In this document: positions 1 to 5,824 of the stretch, piece after piece
Position numbering within the stretch: position 1 is the first letter of the stretch
Layout: each line of letters starts with the position of its first letter
Source: DATEJJ01 sp039649115
GTDB taxonomy: Bacteria; Actinomycetota; Actinomycetes; Mycobacteriales; Micromonosporaceae
NCBI GenBank assembly: GCA_039649115.1
Contig: JBBWZQ010000245.1
Location: 1-18,661 of the forward strand
DNA length: 18,661 bases
Direction: 5' to 3'
Notes under the pieces: generated by a model
What the model saw: only the letters and a program-made list of their open reading frames with translations
The model's database searches: none
What the model was told of the DNA's origin: nothing
Program-made: the position numbers and the translations under genes

Positions 1-2
1 AC

Positions 3-851
3 CTGGGCATGTGGCGCAACCGGGTGGCGTACCGCCGGCCGTTCCCGGAGACGGCGGACGCGCTGTTCGCCACCGGCGGGGTGCCGCCGTGCGTGGTGGT
101 CTACGTCGACGCGTGGACCGGGTACGGCGGCAGCCAGTTCGTGGACTCGCCGGGCACCGGGCGCTACCACTCCTACCTGTGCGACGAGGTGGTGCCGTTC
201 GTCGACGCCCGGTACCGCACGCTGCCCGCGGCCGCGCACCGCGGGGTCAGCGGCAAGTCGTCCGGCGGGTTCGGTGCGATGATCACGCCGATGCTCCGCC
301 CCGACCTGTTCGGCGGGCTGGCCAGCCACGCCGGCGACAGCCTGTACGAGCTGTGCTACCTGCACGACTTCGGCAAGGCGGTGCGCGCGCTGCGGGACGG
401 GTACGACGGCTCGTACGACAATTTCTGGACCGACTTCCGCGTTCGCTCGGCGGCCGGCGCCGCGATGAGCAAGGACACCGACGGCACGCTCGTGATGGTG
501 TACGGCTGCGCGGCGGCGTTCTCGGCCGACCCGGACGGCACCGTCCGGCTGCCCTTCGACGTGGCCAGCGGGCAGCTCGTCCCGGAGGTGTGGCAGCGCT
601 GGCTGGACTGGGATCCGGTCCGGATGGTGCCGCGCCATGCCGAGGCCCTGCGCGGCCTGCGCACCATCTACCTCGACGCGGGCAAGCGGGACGAATGGTT
701 CCTCGACCTCGGCGCGACCGCGGTGCGGGCCGAGCTGGCCAGGATCGGCGTCACCGAGGTCGCGTTCGAGCTGTTCGACGCGACGCACGGCGGCATCGAC
801 TACCGGTACCCCGTCGGCCTGCGCCACCTGGCCGGACACCTGGCGCCGTAA
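3..851 (+). CDS. putative esterase (alpha/beta hydrolase), 5' end outside window
   Basis: This is an alpha/beta-hydrolase of the putative-esterase type (esterase D / enterochelin-esterase-like), which cleaves an ester substrate that the sequence does not identify. The nucleophile elbow SGKSSGGFGA (G-x-S-x-G) lies around 245-275. An acidic residue follows in YLDAGKRDEW near 670-700, and a His in DATHGGIDYRY near 780-805, giving a credible Ser-Asp-His triad in the right order. The reading frame is open to the left edge with no stop, and the usual N-terminal beta-strand block with its HG oxyanion motif is missing. The first visible ATG (9) is therefore probably internal and the true start lies upstream. 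The gene ends 41 bases before the MFS transporter on the same strand. A link to steroid catabolism is possible but nothing here shows it. Confidence 0.75.
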   Translation: MGMWRNRVAYRRPFPETADALFATGGVPPCVVVYVDAWTGYGGSQFVDSPGTGRYHSYLCDEVVPFVDARYRTLPAAAHRGVSGKSSGGFGAMITPMLRPDLFGGLASHAGDSLYELCYLHDFGKAVRALRDGYDGSYDNFWTDFRVRSAAGAAMSKDTDGTLVMVYGCAAAFSADPDGTVRLPFDVASGQLVPEVWQRWLDWDPVRMVPRHAEALRGLRTIYLDAGKRDEWFLDLGATAVRAELARIGVTEVAFELFDATHGGIDYRYPVGLRHLAGHLAP

Positions 852-892
852 CACGGTGTTTACCAACGCCGACCTCCGGGGAACCCGGAGGG

Positions 893-2410
893 ATGGCCGA
901 GACCTACCGCAGCGCCGTACCGGCCCGCCTGGACCGGTTGCCCTGGTCGCGATTCCACTGGCTCGTCGTCGCCGCGCTGGGTACCGCGTGGATCCTGGAC
1001 GGCCTGGAGATCCAGATGGCGTCCACCATCGCCTCCGTGCTGCAGGACAAGAGCACGCTGCACCTGACCTCGGGACAGGCCGGCGCGACCGCGTCGTTCT
1101 ACCTCGCCGGTGAGGTGGTGGGCGCGCTGGTGTTCGGCCGCCTGGCCGACCGGCTCGGCCGGCGCAAGCTGTTCATGGTCACGCTCGGCCTGTACCTCGT
1201 CTTCAGTGGCCTGTCCGGCTTCGCCTTCAGCTACTGGTCGTTCGTGGCGCTGCGGTTCGTCGCCGGCATGGGCATCGGCGGCGAGTACGCCGCGGTCAAC
1301 TCGGCGATCGACGAGCTGATCCCGGCGCACTACCGCGGCCGCACCGACATCATCGTCAACGGCACCTACTGGGCCGGCGCGTTCGTCGCCGCCTGCGCCC
1401 AGCTGCTGCTGCTCAACCCCAACATCCTGCCCCAGGACATCGGCTGGCGGCTGAGCCTGCTGGCCGGCCCGGTGATCGGCGTCGCGGTCTGGCGGCTGCG
1501 CAAGCACATCCCGGAGAGCCCACGCTGGCAGCTCACCCACGGCCACCGCGAGGAGGCCGAGCGCACGGTCGAACGGATCGAGCGCGACGTGGAGGCGACC
1601 GGGCGGACGCTGGAACCGGTGGGCGAGGACCGGATGATGGAGGTGGAGCCGACCAAGCAGGTGACGTACCGGCAGATCGCCTCGGTGATGGTGCGGGAGT
1701 ACCCGACGCGAACCGTGCTCGGCTTCACGCTGATGGTGACGCAGGCGTTCCTGTACAACGCGATCTTCTTCAGCTACGCGCTGGTGCTCGCGCACTTCTT
1801 CCACATCCCCAACGCCAGGATCCCGTACTTCTTCCTGCCGTTCGCCGCCGGCAACCTGCTCGGCCCGATCGTGCTCGGGCACCTGTTCGACGTGTGGGGC
1901 CGGCGCAAGATGATCGCCGGCACGTACCTCATCTCCTCGGTGATCCTGGCGTTCTCCGGGTACCTGTTCTGGATCGGCTCGCTCAACGCGGTGACCCAGA
2001 CGGTCCTCTGGTGCGTGGTGTTCTTCTTCGCCTCGGCCGGCGCGTCGAGCGGTTACCTGACGGTCAGCGAGATCTTCCCGCTGGAGCTGCGCGGCCAGGC
2101 CATCTCGTTCTTCTTCGCGATCTCCCAGCTGTGCGGCGGGGTACTCGCACCGTGGATCTTCGGCAAGTTGGTCGGCGAGGGCACCTCGCCCACTCCGCTG
2201 TTCATCGGGTACCTGGTGGGAGCCGCGCTGATGGCGACCGGTGGCATCGTCGCGGCGACTCTCGGGGTGGACGCCGAGCGCCGGTCCCTGGAGGACATCG
2301 CGTCGCCGCTGACCGTGGTCCGCCGGGCGGCCCAAGCCACCTCCGAGGCGGTGCGAGACACCCTTGGCCCCGGTCCCGGTCCCGGGCGCGCCAGCACCGC
2401 CCCGATCTGA
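893..2410 (+). CDS. MFS transporter, metabolite:H+ symporter type, 505 aa
   Basis: This is a 12-helix major facilitator protein of the inner membrane. The N-half carries the loop 2-3 signature GRLADRLGRRKLF (about 1135-1175). The C-half repeats it as GHLFDVWGRRKMI (about 1876-1915), which is the diagnostic duplicated MFS motif. Helix 1 contains LDGLEIQ with acidic residues, as in the aromatic-acid and other organic-acid symporters, so an anionic carbon substrate with proton symport is likely. The length of about 505 residues is normal for the family, with a Pro/Gly-rich cytoplasmic tail. The start at 893 follows GGAGGG directly, a very tight spacing, but no better in-frame ATG or GTG precedes the first helix. 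A steroid-related substrate is a guess from the cluster 3.9 kb away. Confidence 0.85.
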   Translation: MAETYRSAVPARLDRLPWSRFHWLVVAALGTAWILDGLEIQMASTIASVLQDKSTLHLTSGQAGATASFYLAGEVVGALVFGRLADRLGRRKLFMVTLGLYLVFSGLSGFAFSYWSFVALRFVAGMGIGGEYAAVNSAIDELIPAHYRGRTDIIVNGTYWAGAFVAACAQLLLLNPNILPQDIGWRLSLLAGPVIGVAVWRLRKHIPESPRWQLTHGHREEAERTVERIERDVEATGRTLEPVGEDRMMEVEPTKQVTYRQIASVMVREYPTRTVLGFTLMVTQAFLYNAIFFSYALVLAHFFHIPNARIPYFFLPFAAGNLLGPIVLGHLFDVWGRRKMIAGTYLISSVILAFSGYLFWIGSLNAVTQTVLWCVVFFFASAGASSGYLTVSEIFPLELRGQAISFFFAISQLCGGVLAPWIFGKLVGEGTSPTPLFIGYLVGAALMATGGIVAATLGVDAERRSLEDIASPLTVVRRAAQATSEAVRDTLGPGPGPGRASTAPI

Positions 2411-2690
2411 CACTTATCTACACGGACCGACCGGAGCCGGCACCGCGACGAGACTCGACGCGAGCGGCTCCGGTACCCCGTCGATCGAGGCGCGGAAGGT
2501 GCCGGTCACGGTGACCGACTGTTCCGGGCCGGCGCCGCACCCGCCGCGCCGACCACCCCACGACGGCGGCCACGGCATCGGCTGGCCAGCAGGCGATCTG
2601 GTAGCGCGGGGCGATGCGGAACCCGCCGCCGTCCGCCTCGCGGGAGACGAAGCCGGTCAGGCGCACCGGGGTCGACATTTCGCGACTTGC
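2411..2690 (-). pseudogene. C-terminal remnant of a YcgQ/TIGR03943 (DUF1980) family protein, frameshifted
   Basis: On the minus strand, 2678 downward reads VRLTGFVSREADGG, then YQIACWPADAVAAVV. This resembles the C-terminal domain of the TIGR03943/YcgQ family, which normally carries a CCAADA motif; here it reads CWPADA. After about 2570 that frame turns Arg-rich and family-like sequence resumes in another frame as EQSVTVTGTFRASIDGVPEP, running to a TAG at about 2411. No N-terminal half exists upstream, because the frame is closed by about 2700 where the DUF397 gene region begins. I read it as a decayed, 5'-truncated gene. The matching permease remnant (5825-6090, same strand) supports this. 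The family assignment is from remembered motifs, so it is moderate. Confidence 0.5.
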
Positions 2691-2723
2691 CGAGGCCGTG
2701 GGGTCGCCGTACGTCTACCGTGA

Positions 2724-2918
2724 CTACAGGTCGAACTCGCCATCCTGGGTACTAGCGACGAATGCCGCCCACTCGTCGCGGGTGAATACCAACGTGCCGC
2801 CCTCGCGGTCCTTTGTGTTCCGAACCTCAATCTTTCCGTTGTGGCGCCGTACCTCGACACAGCTACCACCGTTGCCGCCGCTCTTTGTGGATTTGAACCA
2901 CGGGGTGTCGTTGCTCAT
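2724..2918 (-). CDS. DUF397 domain protein, 64 aa
   Basis: This small protein begins with the family's typical TPWFKSTKSGGNGGSCVEV block (about residues 5-23). It continues with EVRNTKDREGGTLVFTRDEWAAF, the standard DUF397 C-terminal half. DUF397 proteins are small actinobacterial partners of XRE/DUF5753 regulators, and some pairs act in development or as toxin-antitoxin-like regulators. The start codon overlaps the stop of the regulator upstream by four bases (ATGA at 2915-2918), so the two are translationally coupled. Length is normal and the gene looks intact. Confidence 0.9.
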   Translation of the reverse strand: MSNDTPWFKSTKSGGNGGSCVEVRRHNGKIEVRNTKDREGGTLVFTRDEWAAFVASTQDGEFDL

Positions 2919-3745
2919 GACAAATACTCCAAGATAGGCACAGTTCGTTTATAGGCGAGATCATGCACTCGACGGTATTCATCGAGGTGCTCCGGTTGCT
3001 CTAGATACCGAGCGTAGACCTGGGTTTCAACGTAGGCCACGGCCGGATCGTCCTCGTTGACGAAGTCCAGTAACGCGAAGTCTCCCAGCATCGCAGCATG
3101 GGCCCCGGCCCGGAACGTGAGTACACGGATGTCTACATGTTTGCGACCCGCCAATTCGCGAAGGTGTGAGATCTGGTCGCCCATGATGGAGCGGTTGCCG
3201 ACTACGCGAGCCAGTACGCCCTCGCTGAGAATGGCGACGAATTGCGCGGGTGGGGTACGTCCGAGCACCGTCTTTTGTCTTCCGAGTCGCAGCTCGACGT
3301 TGCGTTGGATCGCTTCCTCACCATCCTCGGGCTTTGCAGCCCGATAGACGGCTTTGGCGTAGTCGGCCGTCTGAAGGAGGCCATGGACTAGTTCCCCGGT
3401 GTACGTGCGTATCTGGTCGGCGCCCGCCTCCAGGTCCAAATACAAGCGGAACCAAGATGGCAGAACCTTCCCGTACGATTCTTCCCACCACCCCTCTGAC
3501 GCCGTTCCTAAAGCCAGATTGGCCAGAGCGTCCGTGGTCGCGTTGTCCGCACCGTAGAGCCAACAAAGGGCGCGAACGTCTCCGATTTTCACTGGTGTCT
3601 TACCAGATTCGATACGCCACAGTTTTTGGCGGGAGCAGATTGACGATTCCACGACGTCCTGCTCCGTCTTTCCGGCACCTTGGCGCAGCGTCTTTAGCCG
3701 CCGGCCGAGCGACCTGCGGACCAAGTTGGACCCCTGGCTAGGCAT
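2915..3745 (-). CDS. XRE-family HTH regulator with DUF5753 domain, 276 aa
   Basis: This is a cytoplasmic DNA-binding regulator. Residues about 10-65 form an XRE-type helix-turn-helix (LGRRLKTLRQGAGKTEQDVV, then SRQKLWRIESGKTPVKIGDV). Residues about 90-265 are the DUF5753 domain, with the hallmark segments LDLEAGADQIRTYTGELVHG and LLQTADYAKAV near the start and LTFRAGAHAAMLGDFALLDF later. An in-frame ATG at 3808 would add 21 residues. I prefer 3745 because GGAGGT ends four bases before it and the family start is close to LGRRLK. The gene is coupled to the DUF397 gene by an ATGA overlap. Two copies of a 15-base motif lie upstream and are candidate autoregulatory sites. Confidence 0.88.
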   Translation of the reverse strand: MPSQGSNLVRRSLGRRLKTLRQGAGKTEQDVVESSICSRQKLWRIESGKTPVKIGDVRALCWLYGADNATTDALANLALGTASEGWWEESYGKVLPSWFRLYLDLEAGADQIRTYTGELVHGLLQTADYAKAVYRAAKPEDGEEAIQRNVELRLGRQKTVLGRTPPAQFVAILSEGVLARVVGNRSIMGDQISHLRELAGRKHVDIRVLTFRAGAHAAMLGDFALLDFVNEDDPAVAYVETQVYARYLEQPEHLDEYRRVHDLAYKRTVPILEYLS

Positions 3746-3749
3746 CGCC

Positions 3750-3755
3750 ACCTCC
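3750..3755 (-). promoter_or_regulatory. ribosome binding site fixing the HTH regulator start
   Basis: GGAGGT on the minus strand stands four bases before the ATG at 3745. No comparable site precedes the alternative ATG at 3808, so this site decides the start. Confidence 0.7.
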
Positions 3756-3760
3756 ACAAC

Positions 3761-3775
3761 GTAACACCGTGGAAC
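3761..3775 (-). promoter_or_regulatory. candidate operator, copy 1 of GTTCCAYGGTGTTAC
   Basis: On the minus strand this reads GTTCCACGGTGTTAC. An almost identical copy (14 of 15 bases) lies 48 bases upstream at 3809-3823. Both precede the HTH/DUF5753 gene, and this copy sits just above its ribosome binding site. A repeated 15-mer in a 120-base promoter region is unlikely by chance. A binding site for the encoded regulator is inferred, not shown. Confidence 0.55.
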
Positions 3776-3808
3776 ACCAGTGTCTCGGCCGTATCTCACG
3801 ACCGCCAT

Positions 3809-3823
3809 GTAACACCATGGAAC
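3809..3823 (-). promoter_or_regulatory. candidate operator, copy 2 of GTTCCAYGGTGTTAC
   Basis: On the minus strand this reads GTTCCATGGTGTTAC, differing from the copy at 3761-3775 at one base. The 33 bases between the copies are enough to hold promoter elements, so binding at both could block the promoter. The stretch 3830-3940 holds no gene I can support. Confidence 0.55.
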
Positions 3824-3940
3824 GTTGCGGCAGCCTGTCTCGACCGTCCACGATCGGAGTCACAGCGCGGCAGCGAAGGGCAACCCGTGGATACACCGGT
3901 GAACCTCGGATGCCAACCCCCCGCTGCTGCGCTGCCGCGA

Positions 3941-3953
3941 GTCCACAGTGGAG
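3941..3953. repeat. dispersed palindrome GTCCACAGTGGAG
   Basis: One of five copies in this window of a 13-base palindrome close to GTCCAC(T/A)GTGGAC (12 of 13 match here). It lies just before the small-gene operon and overlaps its ribosome binding site region. Confidence 0.5.
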
Positions 3954-3963
3954 GTGAACCGAA

Positions 3964-4224
3964 GTGTTTGGACGCAAGCGACAGGCCACGGTGCCAACCG
4001 TCGAGCACCCGACGCATCCTCCACTGTGGACTGACCTGCTCGACTATGCGCCGATCGGCCGCCACCGACTGGCCGATGGTGAAACCGTTGCCGTGAAGGG
4101 CTTCCCGCTGCGCCACGGGTGGGCGACCTTTCAAACGCAACTGCTTCCGCTCGTACAGACGGCGCCGTTGCTGACCCCCGGGCAGCGCTACCGGGCCGAT
4201 CACTGGGAGGAGCAGAATTCGTGA
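3964..4224 (+). CDS. hypothetical protein, 86 aa, first of three overlapping small genes
   Basis: I do not recognise a named family. The GTG start at 3964 is preceded by GGAGG (3950-3954) with nine bases between. The protein starts MFGRKRQATVPTVEHPTHPP, continues with an aromatic LWTDLLDYAPIGRHRLADGE segment, and shows no signal peptide, membrane helix or metal motif. The stop overlaps the GTG of the next gene by four bases (GTGA at 4221-4224), a sign of translational coupling. It is divergent from the HTH/DUF397 pair. My impression is that such small proteins often sit beside DUF397 pairs in actinomycetes, but I cannot assign a role. Confidence 0.65.
   Translation: MFGRKRQATVPTVEHPTHPPLWTDLLDYAPIGRHRLADGETVAVKGFPLRHGWATFQTQLLPLVQTAPLLTPGQRYRADHWEEQNS
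4019..4031. repeat. dispersed palindrome CTCCACTGTGGAC
   Basis: Second copy of the GTCCAC(T/A)GTGGAC palindrome (12 of 13). It is inside the 86-residue gene and 78 bases from the copy at 3941. Confidence 0.5.
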
Positions 4225-4409
4225 GAGCGACCCTCCTGGTCCGCGACCCCGACCCACCGTTGCCGGTCCCCAGACGTTGTGGCAGCAGCGTTTGCCGGTC
4301 CGCGTGGGTCTGGGATGACGCGCTCCGGTTGTGGCTGCATGTTGCCGATCGATCGCCATACCGACCGCCAGCGGGCCCGTGCGCCGTGCGCACCGGGGAC
4401 CGGCGGTGA
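4221..4409 (+). CDS. hypothetical protein, 62 aa
   Basis: The GTG start at 4221 overlaps the previous stop by four bases and has GGGAGG (4205-4210) upstream. The product is basic and Pro-rich, beginning with a short hydrophobic stretch (RATLLVRDPDPPLPVP) followed by a Trp-containing block (WVWDDALRLWLHVADRSPYR). It contains three Cys, one near the C-terminus. The stop overlaps the next GTG by four bases (4406-4409). I do not recognise a family. The case for a real gene rests mainly on the unbroken chain of GTGA overlaps and the ribosome binding site. Confidence 0.55.
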   Translation: MRATLLVRDPDPPLPVPRRCGSSVCRSAWVWDDALRLWLHVADRSPYRPPAGPCAVRTGDRR

Positions 4410-4600
4410 CGGGGCTCGTGATGCTCGTCGACGCGGCCCGCGCACAAGTACGGCGACATCGGCCGATCGAGGGCCGACCGCGAATCTGCACAGGATGCCC
4501 TGCCGATGTCGAGTGGCCGTGTCGGGCCTATCAAAACGCCAGGACGATTTTGCAGCAATTCGGCGCGCTACGGCCGGGTGACGATCCCAAGCGTGACTGA
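4406..4600 (+). CDS. small Cys-containing hypothetical protein, 64 aa
   Basis: The start is GTG at 4406, overlapping the previous stop, with an in-frame ATG at 4421 as the alternative. The centre holds ICTGCPADVEWPCRAYQNAR, giving a CxxC followed by WPC. This is a possible three-Cys metal-binding or redox site, and it resembles a motif I associate with small actinobacterial proteins of unknown function. Residues before it are basic (QVRRHRPIEGRPR). It closes the three-gene run 3964-4600, in which all junctions are GTGA overlaps, so the three products are probably made together. Confidence 0.6.
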   Translation: MTGLVMLVDAARAQVRRHRPIEGRPRICTGCPADVEWPCRAYQNARTILQQFGALRPGDDPKRD

Positions 4601-4654
4601 TGACAACGAATGCCGGCGTTTGTCGGGCGCTCCGCCTTGTCGGCAACGCTGTTT

Positions 4655-4667
4655 AGGAGGGAGGTGA
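4655..4667 (+). promoter_or_regulatory. unusually strong ribosome binding site
   Basis: AGGAGG (4655-4660) runs into GGAGGTGA (4660-4667), an eight-base match to the anti-Shine-Dalgarno complement, six bases before the ATG at 4674. This is the strongest such site seen in the window, yet it serves only a 28-codon frame. Confidence 0.7.
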
Positions 4668-4673
4668 CGCTCG

Positions 4674-4760
4674 ATGACTACTCTGGCCATACCGCCGCAG
4701 ATGAGCAGGTGGAAGCGCTTGAACAAGAAACTGTTGCTGTTCATTCTGCTCGCTCTCTAG
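4674..4760 (+). CDS. 28-residue basic/hydrophobic peptide
   Basis: This short frame begins at an ATG placed ideally behind a near-perfect Shine-Dalgarno sequence. The peptide has a polar start (MTTLAIPPQM), a basic centre (SRWKRLNKK) and a purely hydrophobic end (LLLFILLAL) running to the TAG. Positive charge followed by a short hydrophobic tail suggests membrane association. Eight bases after the stop begins a strong hairpin (4769-4808). It could be a small membrane peptide, a type I toxin-like peptide or a leader peptide controlling the genes downstream. No family is recognised. A longer overlapping frame (4610-4852) lacks such an initiation site and is not supported. Confidence 0.5.
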   Translation: MTTLAIPPQMSRWKRLNKKLLLFILLAL

Positions 4761-4768
4761 GGAAGCAT

Positions 4769-4808
4769 GAGGCCCCGGGGAGTGTGGCGGCACCTTTCTC
4801 GGGGCCTC
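4769..4808 (+). terminator. strong hairpin, terminator or attenuator
   Basis: GAGGCCCCG (4769-4777) pairs perfectly with CGGGGCCTC (4800-4808). G-U and A-U pairs can extend the stem into the 22-base loop. No T-run follows, so it would be a T-less terminator, an attenuator or an intercistronic stabiliser. It lies between the 28-residue peptide and the Cys-rich peptide. Confidence 0.55.
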
Positions 4809-4835
4809 GCTATGACGTGAGGGGAGCGTGTGTCT

Positions 4836-4949
4836 ATGGGATTCAATATTGATGAGGCACCTCGACTCGACGACAGTTGTCTCCCCTGTTGGTTGAATTC
4901 GCATTGCGGCAATTGTGTTTGCTGCCCGAGGAGAGTCGAAAGGCGCTGA
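4836..4949 (+). CDS. 37-residue Cys-rich peptide
   Basis: The ATG at 4836 follows GAGGGGAG (4819-4826) by nine bases; a GTG at 4830 in the same frame would add two residues. The product has six Cys in 37 residues: C15, C18, C24, C27, C29 and C30, with H23 adjacent. The core reads CLPCWLNSHCGNCVCC, giving CxxC-x5-CxxCxCC. A tiny zinc knuckle, a metal-storage peptide or a disulfide-rich peptide are all possible. It has no hydrophobic signal sequence. The next gene encodes a Cys-rich DnaJ-type protein, so Cys/metal chemistry is a shared theme. No family is recognised. Confidence 0.5.
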   Translation: MGFNIDEAPRLDDSCLPCWLNSHCGNCVCCPRRVERR

Positions 4950-4998
4950 CCACAGCGTGGTGGCCCGGCGTTCCCACCCACCCGAAGGGAACCCCGAC

Positions 4999-5292
4999 AT
5001 GATTCAGGTTGGACAGATCAGTCCAGCTATCCCCGTGCTGCCGACCGCAGTACCGCGTTTGGTCACCGTAGCCAACCAGTCTCGCCGAGTCTGCGGCACG
5101 TGCGGCGGCGCGGGCAGCAATCGGGAAGAGGTGCGCCGGTTCGAGACCTGTGGTCGCTGCGGCGGCGCAGGTGGCAAGAAGTCCGGTAAAGTCTGGGTGC
5201 CCTGCTCGGGCTGTGGCGGCAAGGGCGGCTGGAACCGAACCCAGTTCGTTCAACAGACCTGTCGCACCTGCGGCGGCAGCGGCTACAGGTAG
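4999..5292 (+). CDS. DnaJ-type zinc-finger protein without J domain, 97 aa
   Basis: The protein contains four CxxCGGxG repeats: CGTCGGAG (residues 32-39), CGRCGGAG (51-58), CSGCGGKG (69-76) and CRTCGGSG (88-95). This is the arrangement of the DnaJ central Cys-rich domain, where the four motifs bind two zinc ions. There is no J domain and no C-terminal substrate-binding domain; only about 30 residues precede the first motif. The start at 4999 has AAGGGA nine bases upstream. It probably acts as a small zinc protein with chaperone-like or protein-binding activity, but its role is unknown. The next gene starts at most seven bases after the stop, so the two are co-translated. Confidence 0.8.
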   Translation: MIQVGQISPAIPVLPTAVPRLVTVANQSRRVCGTCGGAGSNREEVRRFETCGRCGGAGGKKSGKVWVPCSGCGGKGGWNRTQFVQQTCRTCGGSGYR

Positions 5293-5298
5293 GTGACG

Positions 5299-5589
5299 AT
5301 GGACGACAACGAAGAACCGCGCGAGCAGCCCGGGCCCGACGAGTCCGCCAAAGACATCTGGGGCATCAACCTCGGCGACTATGACGATCCGACGGAGCCG
5401 CCTGAGGGCTTCAAGGCGATCGAGTGCCCAGGCTGCACCATGCGAAGCCTTAAGCCGGCCCAGGGCGCTAAGCTCGCGATGGGGCCGATCCCCGGCGTGG
5501 GCGCGCCCGCCGGTCAGGCTCGGTCGTTCTGCCCTCGGTGTCGGGGGCGGACATGGATCTGGTGGCGCACCGGCCGTGAGATCGTCTAG
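5299..5589 (+). CDS. two-CxxC zinc-ribbon-like protein, 96 aa
   Basis: The N-terminal 40 residues are strongly acidic (DDNEEPREQPGPDESAKD). Two CxxC motifs follow, CPGC at residues 43-46 and CPRC at 78-81, spaced as in a zinc ribbon, with a Gly/Pro-rich linker. The protein ends in a Trp-rich basic tail (RTWIWWRTGREIV). The ATG at 5299 is chosen because AGG/GGTG lies just upstream; GTG at 5293, immediately after the previous stop, is an alternative adding two residues. It is tightly coupled to the DnaJ-type gene and is the last gene of the small-gene island on this strand. No family is recognised. Confidence 0.65.
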   Translation: MDDNEEPREQPGPDESAKDIWGINLGDYDDPTEPPEGFKAIECPGCTMRSLKPAQGAKLAMGPIPGVGAPAGQARSFCPRCRGRTWIWWRTGREIV

Positions 5590-5824
5590 CCTGTCCCGAC
5601 AGCTCAGTAAATGTCGCTGCACCCTTGCCCAGGGTTGGTTGGTCTCGCCCCAGAGCGGAAACCCCCACGCCGATGATCCGGTGCGGCGGTCCGTCTATTG
5701 TGGAGTGTCCGTCAATCGTCCGCCTGACACCGGAAACCAGTGTCGAACGTCCTCAACTGTCCTCCGGTGTTTCCGCTGATCAGGTGTACCGCAGGTGGAA
5801 CAATGAAGGTCAGCGGGTCGGTCC
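5590..5824. other. intergenic stretch with small inverted repeats
   Basis: I see no gene in this 235-base stretch. It contains an 8-base imperfect stem GACACCGG-AAA-CCAGTGTC (5726-5744) and a further match, CGGAAAC (5731-5737) with GTTTCCG (5769-5775), so alternative folds are possible. It separates the zinc-ribbon gene from the permease remnant and probably contains one edge of the island. Confidence 0.4.

Noticed and set aside
850..860. AACACGGTGTT palindrome between the esterase and MFS genes as an operator or terminator
   Set aside because: Arms of only five bases, overlapping the stop codon, with no second copy nearby; too weak to call.
860..2413. 517-codon open frame on the minus strand opposite the MFS gene
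   Set aside because: It is antisense to a clear membrane transporter, its translation is Arg/His/Gln-rich with no recognisable domain, and such frames arise from high third-position GC.
3796..4558. Overlapping 231- and 232-codon minus-strand frames
   Set aside because: They lie antisense to the three coupled small genes and through the HTH promoter region, with Arg-rich text and no domain.
4610..4852. 80-codon plus-strand frame covering the 28-residue peptide
   Set aside because: It has no ribosome site at its start, low-complexity text, and runs through the hairpin; the 28-codon frame has a far better initiation site.
5094..5289. CRISPR-like or tandem DNA repeat in the CxxCGGxG region
   Set aside because: The periodicity is at protein level; spacing is irregular (about 48-57 bases) and the DNA repeats are short and imperfect.
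4843..5622. 259-codon minus-strand frame opposite the zinc-finger genes
   Set aside because: The plus strand carries regularly spaced CxxCGGxG repeats, which cannot arise by chance; the reverse frame is Ala/Arg-rich shadow text.
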